A program made the position numbers and the translations under genes. Under the pieces are notes generated by a model. The model was not told the origin of the DNA. It saw nothing but the letters and a program-made list of their open reading frames with translations, and made no database searches. This document shows positions 1 through 9,947 of a stretch of DNA of 64,000 nt, in pieces. Every line of letters starts with the position of its first letter. The first letter of the stretch is position 1. The DNA comes from GCA-003244245 sp052390115. GTDB taxonomy: Bacteria; Actinomycetota; Actinomycetes; Mycobacteriales; Pseudonocardiaceae. The stretch spans positions 1 to 64,000 of the forward strand of contig JBQTHE010000070.1 of assembly GCA_052390115.1 (NCBI GenBank). The letters run 5' to 3'.

Positions 1-110
1 GGGGGGGGCCCCCGCCCGGGCCGTGTGCCCAAACCTGCGCCCCCCCCCCAACCCCCACCCCCGCGCGCCCCTCCCCCCCCCCGGGGGCGGGGCCTCCCCC
101 TGGGCCGCGC
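1..110. other. Low-complexity G/C homopolymer tract at window edge
   Basis: The first ~110 bases are runs of G and C up to about ten long, unlike anything else in the window. They are most simply read as a contig end with poor base calling. They make the N-terminus of the first gene unreliable. Confidence 0.6.
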
Positions 111-834
111 GATTCCCACCGAGATCCTGGCTGCCGCCCCCCAGGACCCGAGCCGGCATGATCCTGCCCGCTTCGTGCCGCCTGCCACACCCGAGGACAC
201 GCCGTCCCGTCAGGCCGCGCTGCAGTTGCTCGGTCCTGATGGTGCGACCGTGCTCGACGTCGGGTGCGGTGCCGGTGCCGCCGGACTCGCGCTGTTGCCC
301 AAGGTGTCCCACCTCACCGGGGTGGATCACGCCGACGACATGCTGCGCGCATTCGAGCGGGCCTGCACCGAGCGTGGGCTGGCGCACCGCAGCGTGCACG
401 GCGCGTGGCCACCGGCGGCGGCTGAGGCGGGCGTTGCCGACGTCGTCGTCAGCCACCACGTTGGCTACAACACACTCGAGCTGGCGCCGTTTCTCGCTGC
501 GTTGGGTGCCGCTACCCGCCGCGGGGTGATCGTCGAGCTGCACGCCGTACACCCGGGGGCCTGGCTGGACCCGTTGTGGGCGCAGTTCCACGGGTTGCAC
601 CGGCCACCACCCGCGACCGCCGACGATGTGCTGGCCGTCCTTGCCGAGATCGGGGTATACCCGGAGGTCCAGCGCTGGACCCGGCCTGCCCAGCCGCGCA
701 ATCCCGAAGCGGAGGTTACCTTCTCGCTGCGCCGGCTCTGCCTGCCCGAGCAGCGCCGCGACGAGGTCGCCGAGGCGGTGGCGAGGCTTGGCCCACGCCA
801 CCGCGATCTGGTCACTATCTCCTGGTCCGGCTGA
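25..834 (+). CDS. SAM-dependent class I methyltransferase, 5' end unreliable
   Basis: The reading frame encodes up to 269 residues with the class I methyltransferase motif I, VLDVGCGAG, at residues 76-84, followed by an acidic region (GVDHADDM) that would bind the SAM ribose. The substrate cannot be told. The first ~45 residues are proline- and arginine-rich translations of homopolymer runs, so the true start is probably either outside the window or hidden by base errors. Credible protein begins near DPARFVPPATPE, about residue 46. It lies 27 bp upstream of the antiporter gene on the same strand. Confidence 0.7.
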   Translation: MPKPAPPPQPPPPRAPPPPRGRGLPLGRAIPTEILAAAPQDPSRHDPARFVPPATPEDTPSRQAALQLLGPDGATVLDVGCGAGAAGLALLPKVSHLTGVDHADDMLRAFERACTERGLAHRSVHGAWPPAAAEAGVADVVVSHHVGYNTLELAPFLAALGAATRRGVIVELHAVHPGAWLDPLWAQFHGLHRPPPATADDVLAVLAEIGVYPEVQRWTRPAQPRNPEAEVTFSLRRLCLPEQRRDEVAEAVARLGPRHRDLVTISWSG

Positions 835-861
835 TCTACGAGGCTGCGGGACAATCCGCGG

Positions 862-2340
862 GTGAACGGGGTGGAGCTCGCCCTCGGGGCGGGGGCAGCC
901 GTGTTGCTGCTGGCCGTGCTCGCCGTGCGGGTCTCCACCCGGCTCGGGCTGCCGTCGCTGCTGCTCTATCTCGCCATCGGCCTGCTGATCGGCGAGTCCG
1001 GCCTCGGCTTCGAGTTCTCCGATACGCCGCTCACCGCCACGCTGGGCATCGCGGGCCTGGTACTGATCCTGGCCGAGGGCGGTCTCACCACCCGCTGGTC
1101 GGTGATCCGCCCGGTGCTCGGCCCCGGGATCGCGCTGGCCACCGTGGCGGTCGCGGTGAGCATCGCTGTCACCGGCTCGGCGCTGCACCTGCTGCTGGGC
1201 CTGGACTGGCGGACCGCGCTGCTGTGGGGCGCGGTGCTGTCCTCGACCGACGCGGCGGCGGTCTTCAGCGTGTTGCGGGCGCTCAAGGTATCGCCGCGGC
1301 TGGCGGGCGCGCTCGAGCTGGAGTCGGGCATCAACGACGCGCCGGTCTACATCGCTGTAGTGCTGCTCGCGGCGGGCGACCAGCTGCGCTGGTGGACGCC
1401 CCTGCTCATCGGCTACGAATTGCTCGCTGGCGCTCTGGTGGGGGCCGCGCTGGGGGTCGCGGGAGCGTGGGCGCTGCGCCGGGCGGCGCTGCCCGCGACC
1501 GGTCTCTACCCGCTGGCGACCATCGCGGTCTGCGTGCTGGCCTTCGCCGTCGCGCAGGGCGCGCATGCCTCGGGCTTCCTGGCGACCTACCTGGCCGGCG
1601 TGGTGCTCGGCAACTCGCGCCTGCCACACCGCGGCGACACCCACTCATTCGCTGAGGGGCTCGGTTGGCTGGCCCAGATCGGGCTGTTTGTCCTGCTAGG
1701 TCTCTACGCCTCGCCGGCCCGGCTGCCCAGCGTGCTGATCCCCGCGTTGATCGCGGGGGTGGTGCTGGTCGTGCTGGCGCGCCCGGTGTCGGTGCTGCTC
1801 GCCACCAGCCCGTTCCGGATACCCTGGCGGGAGCAGGCGTTCCTGTCATGGGCGGGGCTGCGGGGCGCGTTGCCCATCGTGCTGGCGCTGATCGCGCTCA
1901 CCCTGGGCTTCCCGGGGGCCCAGCAGCTGGTGGACGTGGTCTTTGTCCTGGTCGTGCTGCTCACCGCGGTGCAGGGCGTCACGCTGCCCTCGGTCCTGAG
2001 ATGGCTGGGGCTTACCCGCCCGGAGCAGGGCAGGGAGATCGTCGTCGACTCCGCTCCGCTGGACGAGATGGGTGCCGACCTGCTGCAGGTCCGGGTGCCC
2101 CGGCCCTCGCGGCTGCACGGTGTCTACCTCTCGGAGCTGCGGCTACCCACCGGTGCGATGGTCAGCCTGGTGGTACGGAACGGGGAGGGGTTCACCCCGC
2201 AGCCGACCACCCGGCTTCAGGAGGGTGACCAGCTGCTGGTCGTCACCACGGCCGGCAAACGGGGTCAGGCCGAGCGGCGGATTCGGGCCGTGCACCGAGC
2301 CGGCCGGCTGGCCCAGTGGCGGGGGGAGACCGGCGCCTGA
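862..2340 (+). CDS. CPA-type K+(Na+)/H+ antiporter with C-terminal RCK_C domain
   Basis: This 492-residue protein has about a dozen hydrophobic segments in residues 1-385 and a soluble C-terminal domain in roughly 395-475 that looks like TrkA-C (RCK_C). Family motifs are visible: SSTDAAAV and ESGINDAP, which supply the ion-binding aspartates of cation/proton antiporters. The layout matches NhaP2/CvrA-type potassium/proton antiporters, which sit in the plasma membrane and use the C-terminal domain for regulation by a ligand or nucleotide. Start GTG at 862. The ion (K+ or Na+) is not decided by the sequence. Confidence 0.85.
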   Translation: MNGVELALGAGAAVLLLAVLAVRVSTRLGLPSLLLYLAIGLLIGESGLGFEFSDTPLTATLGIAGLVLILAEGGLTTRWSVIRPVLGPGIALATVAVAVSIAVTGSALHLLLGLDWRTALLWGAVLSSTDAAAVFSVLRALKVSPRLAGALELESGINDAPVYIAVVLLAAGDQLRWWTPLLIGYELLAGALVGAALGVAGAWALRRAALPATGLYPLATIAVCVLAFAVAQGAHASGFLATYLAGVVLGNSRLPHRGDTHSFAEGLGWLAQIGLFVLLGLYASPARLPSVLIPALIAGVVLVVLARPVSVLLATSPFRIPWREQAFLSWAGLRGALPIVLALIALTLGFPGAQQLVDVVFVLVVLLTAVQGVTLPSVLRWLGLTRPEQGREIVVDSAPLDEMGADLLQVRVPRPSRLHGVYLSELRLPTGAMVSLVVRNGEGFTPQPTTRLQEGDQLLVVTTAGKRGQAERRIRAVHRAGRLAQWRGETGA

Positions 2341-2373
2341 TCGACCGTCGCCGGACCGCGTCACAATGGTGAT

Positions 2374-2976
2374 GTGAACCCATCGCAGCACGCCGAAGGA
2401 GCGGCCGCCGGTGACGTCCCGGGCATCCCCGAGGCGCTGCCAGGGCGCCGCCGGACCGGCCTGCTGGCCGCCACCGCCACCGTCGCATTACTGCTGGACG
2501 TGCTGAGCAAGATCGTCGCGGTCGCGACTCTGGAAGGTCGGCCACCGGTGGAGCTGCTGGGCGGCGGGCTCTACCTCGTCGTCTACCGCAACCCGGGTGC
2601 GGCGTTCTCGATGGCGACCGGGCTGACCTGGCTGCTGTCACTGATCGCCCTGGGGGTCGTGGTGGCGATCGTGCGCCTGGCGCCCCGGCTGCGTTCGACC
2701 GGCTGGGCCTTCGGGCTCGGGCTGGTGCTGGGTGGAGCGCTGGGCAACCTGGTGGACCGGCTGCTGCGCGGCCCCGGCCCGCTGCGCGGGCATGTGGTGG
2801 ACTTCCTGTCGCTGCTGGCGCCGGACGGCAGTGTGTGGCCGGTGTTCAACCTGGCGGACTCGGCGATCGTATGTGGTGGCGTGGTGCTGGTCCTGCTCGC
2901 CGCGACAGGTCGGGAATTCGACGGCAGCCGCACCCCGGGACGGGCCGGCGGCCGGCGAATCCGGGGCCCGAAGTGA
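2374..2976 (+). CDS. lspA: Lipoprotein signal peptidase (signal peptidase II)
   Basis: LspA is the membrane aspartyl protease that removes the signal peptide from prolipoproteins after lipid attachment. The 200-residue product has four hydrophobic segments and both catalytic aspartates in conserved settings: Asp128 in GNLVDRL and Asp162 in FNLADSAI, plus the YRNPGAAFS motif. It has an N-terminal hydrophilic extension of about 28 residues. The GTG at 2374 follows a CACAAT -10-like box by 6 nt, suggesting a leaderless mRNA. The rluD-family gene follows 7 bp later, the usual lspA-rluD pairing. Confidence 0.93.
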   Translation: MNPSQHAEGAAAGDVPGIPEALPGRRRTGLLAATATVALLLDVLSKIVAVATLEGRPPVELLGGGLYLVVYRNPGAAFSMATGLTWLLSLIALGVVVAIVRLAPRLRSTGWAFGLGLVLGGALGNLVDRLLRGPGPLRGHVVDFLSLLAPDGSVWPVFNLADSAIVCGGVVLVLLAATGREFDGSRTPGRAGGRRIRGPK

Positions 2977-2983
2977 GTTCCAG

Positions 2984-3916
2984 ATGACCCATATCAGGGC
3001 GTTGCCGGTGCCCGACGGGCTCGACGGCATGCGGGTGGACACCGGGCTGGCGCGGCTGCTGGGGTTGTCCCGCACGGTGGTGGCCGGGCTGACCGGGGCT
3101 GGTGCGGTGCTGGTCGATGGCAGCCCAGTCGGCAAGTCCGACCGCCTGGCCACCGGTACCTGGCTCGAGGTGACCCTGCCCGAGCCGCATCTGAATATCG
3201 CTGCCTCGGGGGCCGAGCCGGTGGCGGGGCTGCGGGTGGTGCACGACGACGCCGACCTCGTCGTGGTGGACAAGCCGGTCGGGGTGGCCGCGCACCCGAG
3301 CCCCGGCTGGGTGGGGCCCACCGTGCTCGGTGGTCTGCTAGCGACTGGGATCCAGCTGGCGATCTCGGGCGCGGCCGAGCGCCAGGGTGTGGTGCACCGG
3401 CTCGACGTCGGCACCAGTGGCCTGATGGCGGTCGCGAAGTCCGAGCGCGGCTACTCGGCGCTGAAGCGAGCATTCCGGGATCGCACCGTCGCCAAGCACT
3501 ATCGGGCGCTGGTGCAGGGCCACCCGGACCCCACCCAGGGCACCATCGACGCCCCGATCGACCGGCACCCCAAGCACGACTGGCGATTTGCGGTGGTGGC
3601 CGGCGGCAAACCCTCGGTGACGCACTACGAGGTGATCGAGGCATTCCGGGCTGCGTCGCTGTGCGATGTGACTCTGGAGACCGGTCGCACCCACCAGATC
3701 CGGGTGCATTTCGCGGCGCTGCGGCACCCGTGTTGTGGAGATCTCACCTATGGTGCCGATCCCGTGCTGGCGCAGCGGCTCGGGCTGGACAGGCAGTGGC
3801 TGCACGCCGCGCGGCTGGGCTTCCCGCATCCCGCTGACGACCGCTGGGTGGAATTCACCAGCCCGGACCCCGACGACCTGCGCGTTGCCTTGGACGTGCT
3901 GGCTGCCGAGAGTTAG
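2984..3916 (+). CDS. RluA/RluD-family rRNA pseudouridine synthase
   Basis: This 310-residue protein isomerises uridine to pseudouridine in RNA. An S4-like RNA-binding region lies at residues ~16-65, followed by the RluA-type catalytic domain. The catalytic aspartate is Asp141 in HRLDVGTSGLM, and the TGRTHQIRVH motif is present. The ATG at 2984 gives a normal family length. Position after lspA supports an RluD-like role on 23S rRNA, although the exact uridines modified cannot be told from sequence. Confidence 0.9.
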   Translation: MTHIRALPVPDGLDGMRVDTGLARLLGLSRTVVAGLTGAGAVLVDGSPVGKSDRLATGTWLEVTLPEPHLNIAASGAEPVAGLRVVHDDADLVVVDKPVGVAAHPSPGWVGPTVLGGLLATGIQLAISGAAERQGVVHRLDVGTSGLMAVAKSERGYSALKRAFRDRTVAKHYRALVQGHPDPTQGTIDAPIDRHPKHDWRFAVVAGGKPSVTHYEVIEAFRAASLCDVTLETGRTHQIRVHFAALRHPCCGDLTYGADPVLAQRLGLDRQWLHAARLGFPHPADDRWVEFTSPDPDDLRVALDVLAAES

Positions 3917-3919
3917 CCG

Positions 3920-4585
3920 ATGCGGCCGCGGGCCCGGTGGGCGGTGCTGGCAGCGCTGTTCGTAGCGCTTGGCGTCGCGGTGGTGGTAGCCGGGCGCCCG
4001 GGCGAACCGCGGCCGGTTGCCGGCGTTGAGCGGCTGGGGCCCGAGGCCGGCGAGCCAGTCGCGGACTATCTGCGGCGGGCTGATGCCTCGCTGCCGGTTG
4101 TGGAACCGGGATCGGTCTGGGCGCTGGTGCAGCTGGAGGGCTACCTCAAGCCGGGGCCCGCTGCCGAGCTGACCCAAGGCGTGCGGCTGTCGCGGGTGGT
4201 GCTTCGCGTTCCGCTGCCGCGGGTGCAGACTGCGTTGATCACCCGTGATCTACCCGGGCAGCGACCCGGGACGGAACTCACCGACGCTCTGCGGTCCGCA
4301 GCGCAGGACCGCGCCGCCGTTGCGTCCCGGATGCCGGGCGGCCGTCCAGCCGCCGTCGCAGCCGCGGAGGCCGCGCGGCTGCGTGGTGGCTGCGCCTGCG
4401 TGGTGGCGTTTCTGGTGTTCGGCGACGGCGAGGCGCTGCAGGCCGTTGCATCCCGTCCGGGCGTCCGAGCGGTGCACGTCGCCGCCCCGGATACACCTCT
4501 CCAAGACGTCGCGATCTCCCCACTACTGCCTGAGCAGGTCGAGGTAGCGGGACCGGTGCCCGACGACGGAGCGGTGCCGCCCTGA
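3920..4585 (+). CDS. Hypothetical protein with N-terminal membrane anchor
   Basis: The 221-residue product has a short basic N-terminus (MRPRARW), then a hydrophobic segment at about residues 8-25, and then an Ala/Val/Pro-rich soluble part that would be extracytoplasmic. I recognise no catalytic motif. One Cys-Ala-Cys lies near residue 160. It starts 3 bp after the rluD-family stop, so it is probably co-transcribed with lspA and that gene. A GGCCC/GGGCC mini-hairpin at 4601-4612 follows it. The function is unknown. Confidence 0.7.
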   Translation: MRPRARWAVLAALFVALGVAVVVAGRPGEPRPVAGVERLGPEAGEPVADYLRRADASLPVVEPGSVWALVQLEGYLKPGPAAELTQGVRLSRVVLRVPLPRVQTALITRDLPGQRPGTELTDALRSAAQDRAAVASRMPGGRPAAVAAAEAARLRGGCACVVAFLVFGDGEALQAVASRPGVRAVHVAAPDTPLQDVAISPLLPEQVEVAGPVPDDGAVPP

Positions 4586-4661
4586 TCCGCGCTGATGCTT
4601 GGCCCTCGGGCCGGGTAGGTGAGCACCAGTCAGGACGACGTTGGATCGGTGCAGCCTGGTT

Positions 4662-6696
4662 TCAGCGGCGCGGTGCCCGCCCCAGCCGCAGCAGCACCGA
4701 CTCGCCAGGAGCGTCGTCGAGACCATCGTTGTCCACCGCGCCGATCAGCTCACCGAGCCCGGTGATCCCCAGACCCTCGGGTTTGTCGGCGACGACGCCG
4801 CCGCCTGCGCTCAGCGCCGGAATCAGGTCGAGCAGCGTCTGCTTGACCAGCACGGGCCGCGATGACCCGGCGGGCACCGGCGTCACCCCCGCCAGCTCCA
4901 CCCGTGTGATCTTCTTGATCCGGGCATCGTCGCCGCGCCGTCGTGACGCCCTCGAAACCGTTCGACGTCGCATTGGCCGCGATCTCTGCCGGCAGCGGCG
5001 CCTCACGCAGGACGGCGCCGCTCGCGTTCACCTCGACCAGCAGGTTCGGAGTCTGCTCGCCGTCGCCCTCCGCGGCGATCCAGTACCCGCCGCCCGGGCG
5101 TGTTGCGATGCCCTCGGCGTAGTAGCCGACCGGCGCGCCGCCCTTCGTGACTGTCAGCGCGCCGGTGAGCAGCGCGGGTCGCCGGAGGGAGTCGATGCTC
5201 AGCACGCGGGTGGGGGTGTAGGCGTTGTCCTCGACGGCGACCAGGCCGCCCAACAGGCCGGGGACGCCCGGCGCGGCGTCGAGCCCGGACAGTGCCCCGA
5301 ACCCGATCGGCAGGTGCCCGGCCGACACGATCGACGGCGCCGCGGCGTTGCGCTCCAGCGCCAGCAACAGTGGCGTTCGGGTCATCCGGTACGTGGAGAT
5401 CGAGGAGCGCACGTTGTCGCCAGCCGAGTCCTCCTCGGCTGCCACGAGGAGCGCATCGCGCTGCGGCAGCGGCAGCAGCCCCTCCGGCCCGACGTCAGTG
5501 GGCACGGCCTGCACGAGCTCGGGGCGGCGCGGGTCGCTCACCCGGTAGACCGCAACAAGATTGGCCCGCTCCAGCGCGACGAACGCGTAGCGCTGCCGTC
5601 CATAAGTGGCGACGGCGATGCCCTCGGGCTCCACGCCCTTGTTCCCGGCCCGACCCTCCGGGTACTGGCCGTAGCGCGCCGCCAGCTGATCCAGCTCGGT
5701 GCCGGAGGAGTACACGACCGAGCCGTCACGGGTGTCGAACACCGTCCAGGTGCGGCTGCCGCCCGCCAGGTCGCCTTCGTCGGCCGTGGCGACGAAGTGG
5801 TCGTTCAGCCAGGACACTCCGTCTGGCTCGCGCGGCACGGTCACGGTGCCGTCGAGGCGGATCGTGCCGTCCTCGACGGTGTCCACACCGGAGGCGGTTC
5901 CGGTGCCTGCAGTGAAGTCGGTGACGATCCGCTCGCTCGCCAGATCCACGACCACGATGTGGTTGTTCTCCTGCAGGGTGACGACCACCTGGTTGCGGCT
6001 GTTGATCGACACGAACTCGGGCTCGGGGTCCTCCGGTACGAGGTCGGCCAGCCCGGTGAGTTCCACACGGCGCAGCAGCCAATCCGCTGGCGCGCCGGTC
6101 AGGTCCACGATGGACAGGAAGCCTGCGGGCAGCTGCGGGATCGCCCCGTCGTTGACGTCCTCGTCGCGCTCGTTCTCGATCGCCACCGCGGCGTACTGGC
6201 CGTCGGCGGAGATGTCGACGGAGTCGGGCTGACCGCCGAGGTCGTGCTCGGCGACGATCGCTCGAGTACGTACATCCACGACCACCAGCCGCCCCGACGG
6301 TTCCGCGAATGACGCGGACGTGTTCACCGCGACCAGCGCCAGGTCACCGACGATCTTCACCGACGTCGGCTCGCCCGGCATCGGGAGCACTCCGTCGGGA
6401 CGCGGTGCGGCGACGTCGGACAGGTCCACGAACCCGATCCGCTCTGCGGGGGAGTCGGTGTAGACGACGAGCCTGCCGTCCTTCGTGGCCGTGGCGATCT
6501 CGGCCGCCGTCTGCTGGTCGGGGGAGGAGTTGCGGAACACTGGGAGCGTCGCGACGCGGTCGAATCGCTCACCGCGCTCCGGTATGCCGGAACCGGCCGC
6601 TGGCTGGGCCTGTGCGGTGCCGGTGAGACCGGCCGTGACCGCCACGACACAGAGGGTGGCGATCACCGCCCGTCGGCGCATGAAGATCATGAGCAC
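4662..6696 (-). pseudogene. Secreted phytase-like/choice-of-anchor beta-propeller protein, frameshifted and internally deleted
   Basis: The main frame starts near GTG 6696 or ATG 6690. An AGGAGG lies 6 nt before the GTG. It encodes a signal peptide (RRRAVIATLCVVAVTAG) and repeated segments like DLASERIV and FDTRDGSV typical of secreted beta-propellers. It then enters an esterase-like phytase domain (SNGFEGVTT). Near 4935-4950 the frame is lost. The domain ending, DARIKKITRVELAG to DNDGLDDAPGESVLLRLG, resumes in the +1-shifted frame down to 4662. From family knowledge, roughly 70 residues normally lie between these blocks, so a deletion plus frameshift is likely rather than a one-base error. 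Substrate unknown. Confidence 0.7.
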
Positions 6697-6962
6697 AACC
6701 GCCCTCCTGAGGTCCGGATGGGCGATTTGTACCGATACGCACAGTCGCTGAGATGAACGGCCGGTAGACGGGTAGCCGACAAGTGATGACAGGTTCACTC
6801 GATCGTGTGATGCCACGGAGGGTTCTTCAACGTAGCCGCCCCCATGCTCTTGGAACGCCCCCAACGGGCAGATTGGTGCGCTCGCATAGACTCGGTGCAC
6901 ACTTCCTGTCCGGCGGTAGTGGCTTCGCCGGGCGCGCTCTCATCTTTCCCCGAGGAGTACCC

Positions 6963-8300
6963 GTGAAGAGCACCGTCGAACACCTCAGCCCGACGCGCGT
7001 CAAGATCAATGTCGAGGTGTCGTTCGACGAGTTGAAGCCTGACTTCGACCGCGCTTACAAGAAGATCGCCCAGCAGGTTCGGATCCCGGGATTCCGGCCA
7101 GGCAAGGCGCCGGCCCGGATCGTGGAGCAGCGGCTGGGGCGCGAAGTGGTGCTGGACGAGGTGGTCAGCGCGGCGGTGCCGGCGAAGTACGTCGAGCTCG
7201 TCACCTCCGGTGAGGTTCGCCCGCTGGGCCGCCCCGACATCGAGGTCACGAAGATCGAGGACGGCGATCACCTCGAGTTCACCGCCGAGGTCGACGTCCG
7301 GCCGGAGATCGAGATGCCCGCGTTCGGTGAGCTGGCAGTCTCCGTCGACGACGTTGACGTGACCGACGCCGAGGTCGGCGAGCAGCTCGACGGGCTCCGT
7401 TCCCGCTTCGGCACCCTCACCGGAGTCGAACGCCCGGTGCAGCAGGACGACTTCGTTGCTCTCGACCTGTCGGCCACCATCGACGGCGAGGAGGTCGAGG
7501 AGTTGGCGACCACCGGGCTGTCCTACCAGATCGGCTCCGGCCAGCTCGTCGAAGGAATCGACGACGCTCTGCTCGGGGCGTCGTCGGGTGAGGAGCGAGT
7601 CTTCACCACCACCCTGGTCACCGGGCAGCAGGCCGAAATGACGGCCAAGGTCCAGGCGGTCAAAGAGCGCGAGCTGCCCGCGGCCGACGACGAGTTCGCC
7701 CAGCTCGCCAGCGAGTTCGACACCCTCGACGAGCTCCGCGCCGACCTGCGCGAACGGCTCGGCCGGGTCAAGGCGATGCAGCAGGGCGCGCAGGCCCGGG
7801 ACAAGGTGCTCACCGCGCTGCTTGCCACCACCGAGGTCCCGCTGCCGGAGTCGATCCTCAACGCCGAGCTCGAGTCGCGCAGGCGCGACGCCCTGCAGGC
7901 CTTCGAAAACGACGAGCAGCGCCTTGGCCAGTGGCTGGAGCAGCAAGGCCACACTGCGGAGGAGTTCGAGACCGATTTGCGAAGCGCCGCGCAGGAGACG
8001 GTGAAGGCCCGCCTGCTGCTCGACGCGATCGCCGACGCCGAGGAACTCTCGGTCACCGACGACGAGCTCACCGAGCGGATCGTCTACCAGGCGCAGCGCA
8101 ACGGCATCAGCCCCAACGAGTACGCCCAGCGCGCCAAGGACGCCGGTGAATTGGGCTCCATGTATGCCGACGTCCGCCGCGGCAAGGCACTGGTCACGGT
8201 GGTGCGCCAGGCCACCGTCACCGACGCCACCGGCAACCCCGTCGACATCGAGGCACTGCTCGGTTCGGTGACCCCGCAGATCGCCGAGTCGGCCGGGTGA
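6963..8300 (+). CDS. tig: Trigger factor, ribosome-associated chaperone and PPIase
   Basis: Trigger factor binds the ribosome exit tunnel and shields nascent chains. The 445-residue product has the N-terminal ribosome-binding domain with the GFRPGKAP signature around residues 42-49, the central FKBP-type PPIase domain (~155-240), and the helical C-terminal domain. I chose GTG 6963 over the in-frame upstream start at 6783. It begins the conserved VKSTVEHLSPTRVKI start and has GAGGAG 5-7 nt upstream. It is the first gene of the tig-clpP1-clpP2-clpX cluster. Confidence 0.95.
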   Translation: MKSTVEHLSPTRVKINVEVSFDELKPDFDRAYKKIAQQVRIPGFRPGKAPARIVEQRLGREVVLDEVVSAAVPAKYVELVTSGEVRPLGRPDIEVTKIEDGDHLEFTAEVDVRPEIEMPAFGELAVSVDDVDVTDAEVGEQLDGLRSRFGTLTGVERPVQQDDFVALDLSATIDGEEVEELATTGLSYQIGSGQLVEGIDDALLGASSGEERVFTTTLVTGQQAEMTAKVQAVKERELPAADDEFAQLASEFDTLDELRADLRERLGRVKAMQQGAQARDKVLTALLATTEVPLPESILNAELESRRRDALQAFENDEQRLGQWLEQQGHTAEEFETDLRSAAQETVKARLLLDAIADAEELSVTDDELTERIVYQAQRNGISPNEYAQRAKDAGELGSMYADVRRGKALVTVVRQATVTDATGNPVDIEALLGSVTPQIAESAG

Positions 8301-8455
8301 CCCAGGCGGCAACTGGCGTGACGCTCTGAGCGAACGGAGGGCGCGCCAGGACGTAGCCGCCGCTCGCCTTCGTTAGGGTCGGCAGTGTCCCGCTCGGTGA
8401 CCTTCGAGCCGGACCCTCATCCACCCGACGACCCCATGACAGAAGGCAGGCATAC

Positions 8456-9094
8456 GTGACCTCGGACCACATCGCCTCGGCCGTGCCGCTGCGGGACGCC
8501 CCCGCGATGCGGACCGCCTCGGCTGGCCTCAACCTGACGGACTCGGTTTATGAGCGGCTGCTGCGCGAGCGCATCATCGTGCTCGGCTCCCAGGTCGAGG
8601 AGAACATCGCCAACCAGATCTGCGCTCAGCTCTTGCTGCTGTCTGCGGAGGACGCCGAGCAGGACATCCGGATCTACATCAACTCACCGGGCGGATCGGT
8701 GACCGCGGGTATGGCCATCTACGACACCATGCAGCTGATCGAGCCCGACGTGGCGACCTACGCGATGGGCCTGGCCGCCTCGATGGGGCAGTTCCTGCTG
8801 TCCGCCGGCACCCTGGGCAAGCGCTACGCCCTGCCACACGCCCGGATCCTCATGCACCAGCCCTCGGCGGGCGTCGCCGGTACCGCGGCGGACATTGCGA
8901 TCCAGGCCGACATGCTGATCAAGCACAAGCAGGAGATGGCCGAGCTCATCGCCGAGCAGACCGGCCAACCGGTCGAGCGGATCATCGCCGACTCCGACCG
9001 CGACCGATGGTTCACCGCAGAAGAGGCCCGCGAGTACGGCTTCGTCGACCATGTCCTCACCCGCGCCAATTCGCTGCCGGACGCAAGCCGCTGA
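8456..9094 (+). CDS. clpP1: ATP-dependent Clp protease proteolytic subunit 1
   Basis: ClpP forms the barrel-shaped serine peptidase that degrades proteins unfolded by ClpX or ClpC. The 212-residue product shows the full triad: Ser109 (LAASMGQ), His134 (LMHQP) and Asp183 (DRDRWF), plus the NSPGGSV loop. An N-terminal extension of ~25 residues resembles an actinobacterial propeptide. It is followed 16 bp later by clpP2. Actinobacterial ClpP1 and ClpP2 rings assemble together into the active hetero-tetradecamer. Start GTG 8456. Confidence 0.95.
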   Translation: MTSDHIASAVPLRDAPAMRTASAGLNLTDSVYERLLRERIIVLGSQVEENIANQICAQLLLLSAEDAEQDIRIYINSPGGSVTAGMAIYDTMQLIEPDVATYAMGLAASMGQFLLSAGTLGKRYALPHARILMHQPSAGVAGTAADIAIQADMLIKHKQEMAELIAEQTGQPVERIIADSDRDRWFTAEEAREYGFVDHVLTRANSLPDASR

Positions 9095-9110
9095 GCCTCG
9101 AGGAGCCCCG

Positions 9111-9779
9111 ATGAACTACCTGCCGCATGGCCTGCCCCAGGGGCAGCTGCCCCAAAATCATGGGCCACAGTCCAGATACGTCCTGCCCTCGTTCATCGAG
9201 CGCACCAGCTACGGGGTCAAGGAGTCCAACCCCTATAACAAGCTGTTCGAGGAGCGGATCATCTTCCTCGGGGAGCAGATCAACAACACCTCGGCCAACG
9301 ACACCATGGCGCAACTGCTGGTGCTGGAGTCGACCGACCCGGACCGCGACATCATCATGTACATCAACTCGCCGGGCGGGTCGTTCACGGCGATGACGGC
9401 GATCTACGACACGATGCAGTTCGTCCGGCCGCAGATCCAGACGGTCTGCCTCGGTCAGGCCGCTTCGGCCGCCGCGGTGCTGCTCGCCGCGGGCACCCCG
9501 GGCAAGCGGATGGCGGTCCCCAACGCCCAGATCCTGATCCACCAGCCGGCTACCGAGGGCGTGTACGGGCAGGTTTCGGACCTGGAGATCCAAGCTGCCG
9601 AGATCCAGCGAATGCGGCGCCTGCTGGAGACCACCCTGGCCCACCACACCGGCCAGCCCGAGGAGCGCATCCGCAGCGACATCGACCGGGACAAGATCCT
9701 GACCTCCGCCGAGGCCAAGGACTACGGGATTATCGACGAGATCACCCAGATCCGGAAGCTCTCCGCAGTCCGACCCTGA
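9111..9779 (+). CDS. clpP2: ATP-dependent Clp protease proteolytic subunit 2
   Basis: The 222-residue second ClpP subunit has the triad Ser119 (GQAASAA), His144 (ILIHQP) and Asp194 (DRDK), plus NSPGGSF. The ATG at 9111 is preceded by GAGGAG, 6 nt upstream. It lies 16 bp after clpP1 and is surely co-transcribed with it. clpX follows after 168 bp. Confidence 0.95.
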   Translation: MNYLPHGLPQGQLPQNHGPQSRYVLPSFIERTSYGVKESNPYNKLFEERIIFLGEQINNTSANDTMAQLLVLESTDPDRDIIMYINSPGGSFTAMTAIYDTMQFVRPQIQTVCLGQAASAAAVLLAAGTPGKRMAVPNAQILIHQPATEGVYGQVSDLEIQAAEIQRMRRLLETTLAHHTGQPEERIRSDIDRDKILTSAEAKDYGIIDEITQIRKLSAVRP

Positions 9780-9947
9780 CCGGCGTTGCCCGCGACACGC
9801 CGAGCGGTGGACGAAGCCGTGTCCGTCCGGCGATATCGGGGAGGCTAGTCCTCCCGCACAGCAGGGTTGGGCGGGTACGGTCAAGCAGAGATACGCAGAC
9901 AGGCGCGCTGCGCACCACGCGCCGGGAGGGATCAGAGGCCAGTCCCC

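Noticed and set aside
1..110. G/C runs as a biological repeat or G-quadruplex element
   Set aside because: The pattern is confined to the very edge of the window and is better explained by poor sequence at a contig end.
4729..6312. A 527-codon plus-strand frame
   Set aside because: It is the antisense shadow of the phytase-like gene and has no family resemblance or ribosome-binding site.
6795..8312. A 505-codon minus-strand frame opposite tig
   Set aside because: It is a high-GC shadow of trigger factor, which is certain.
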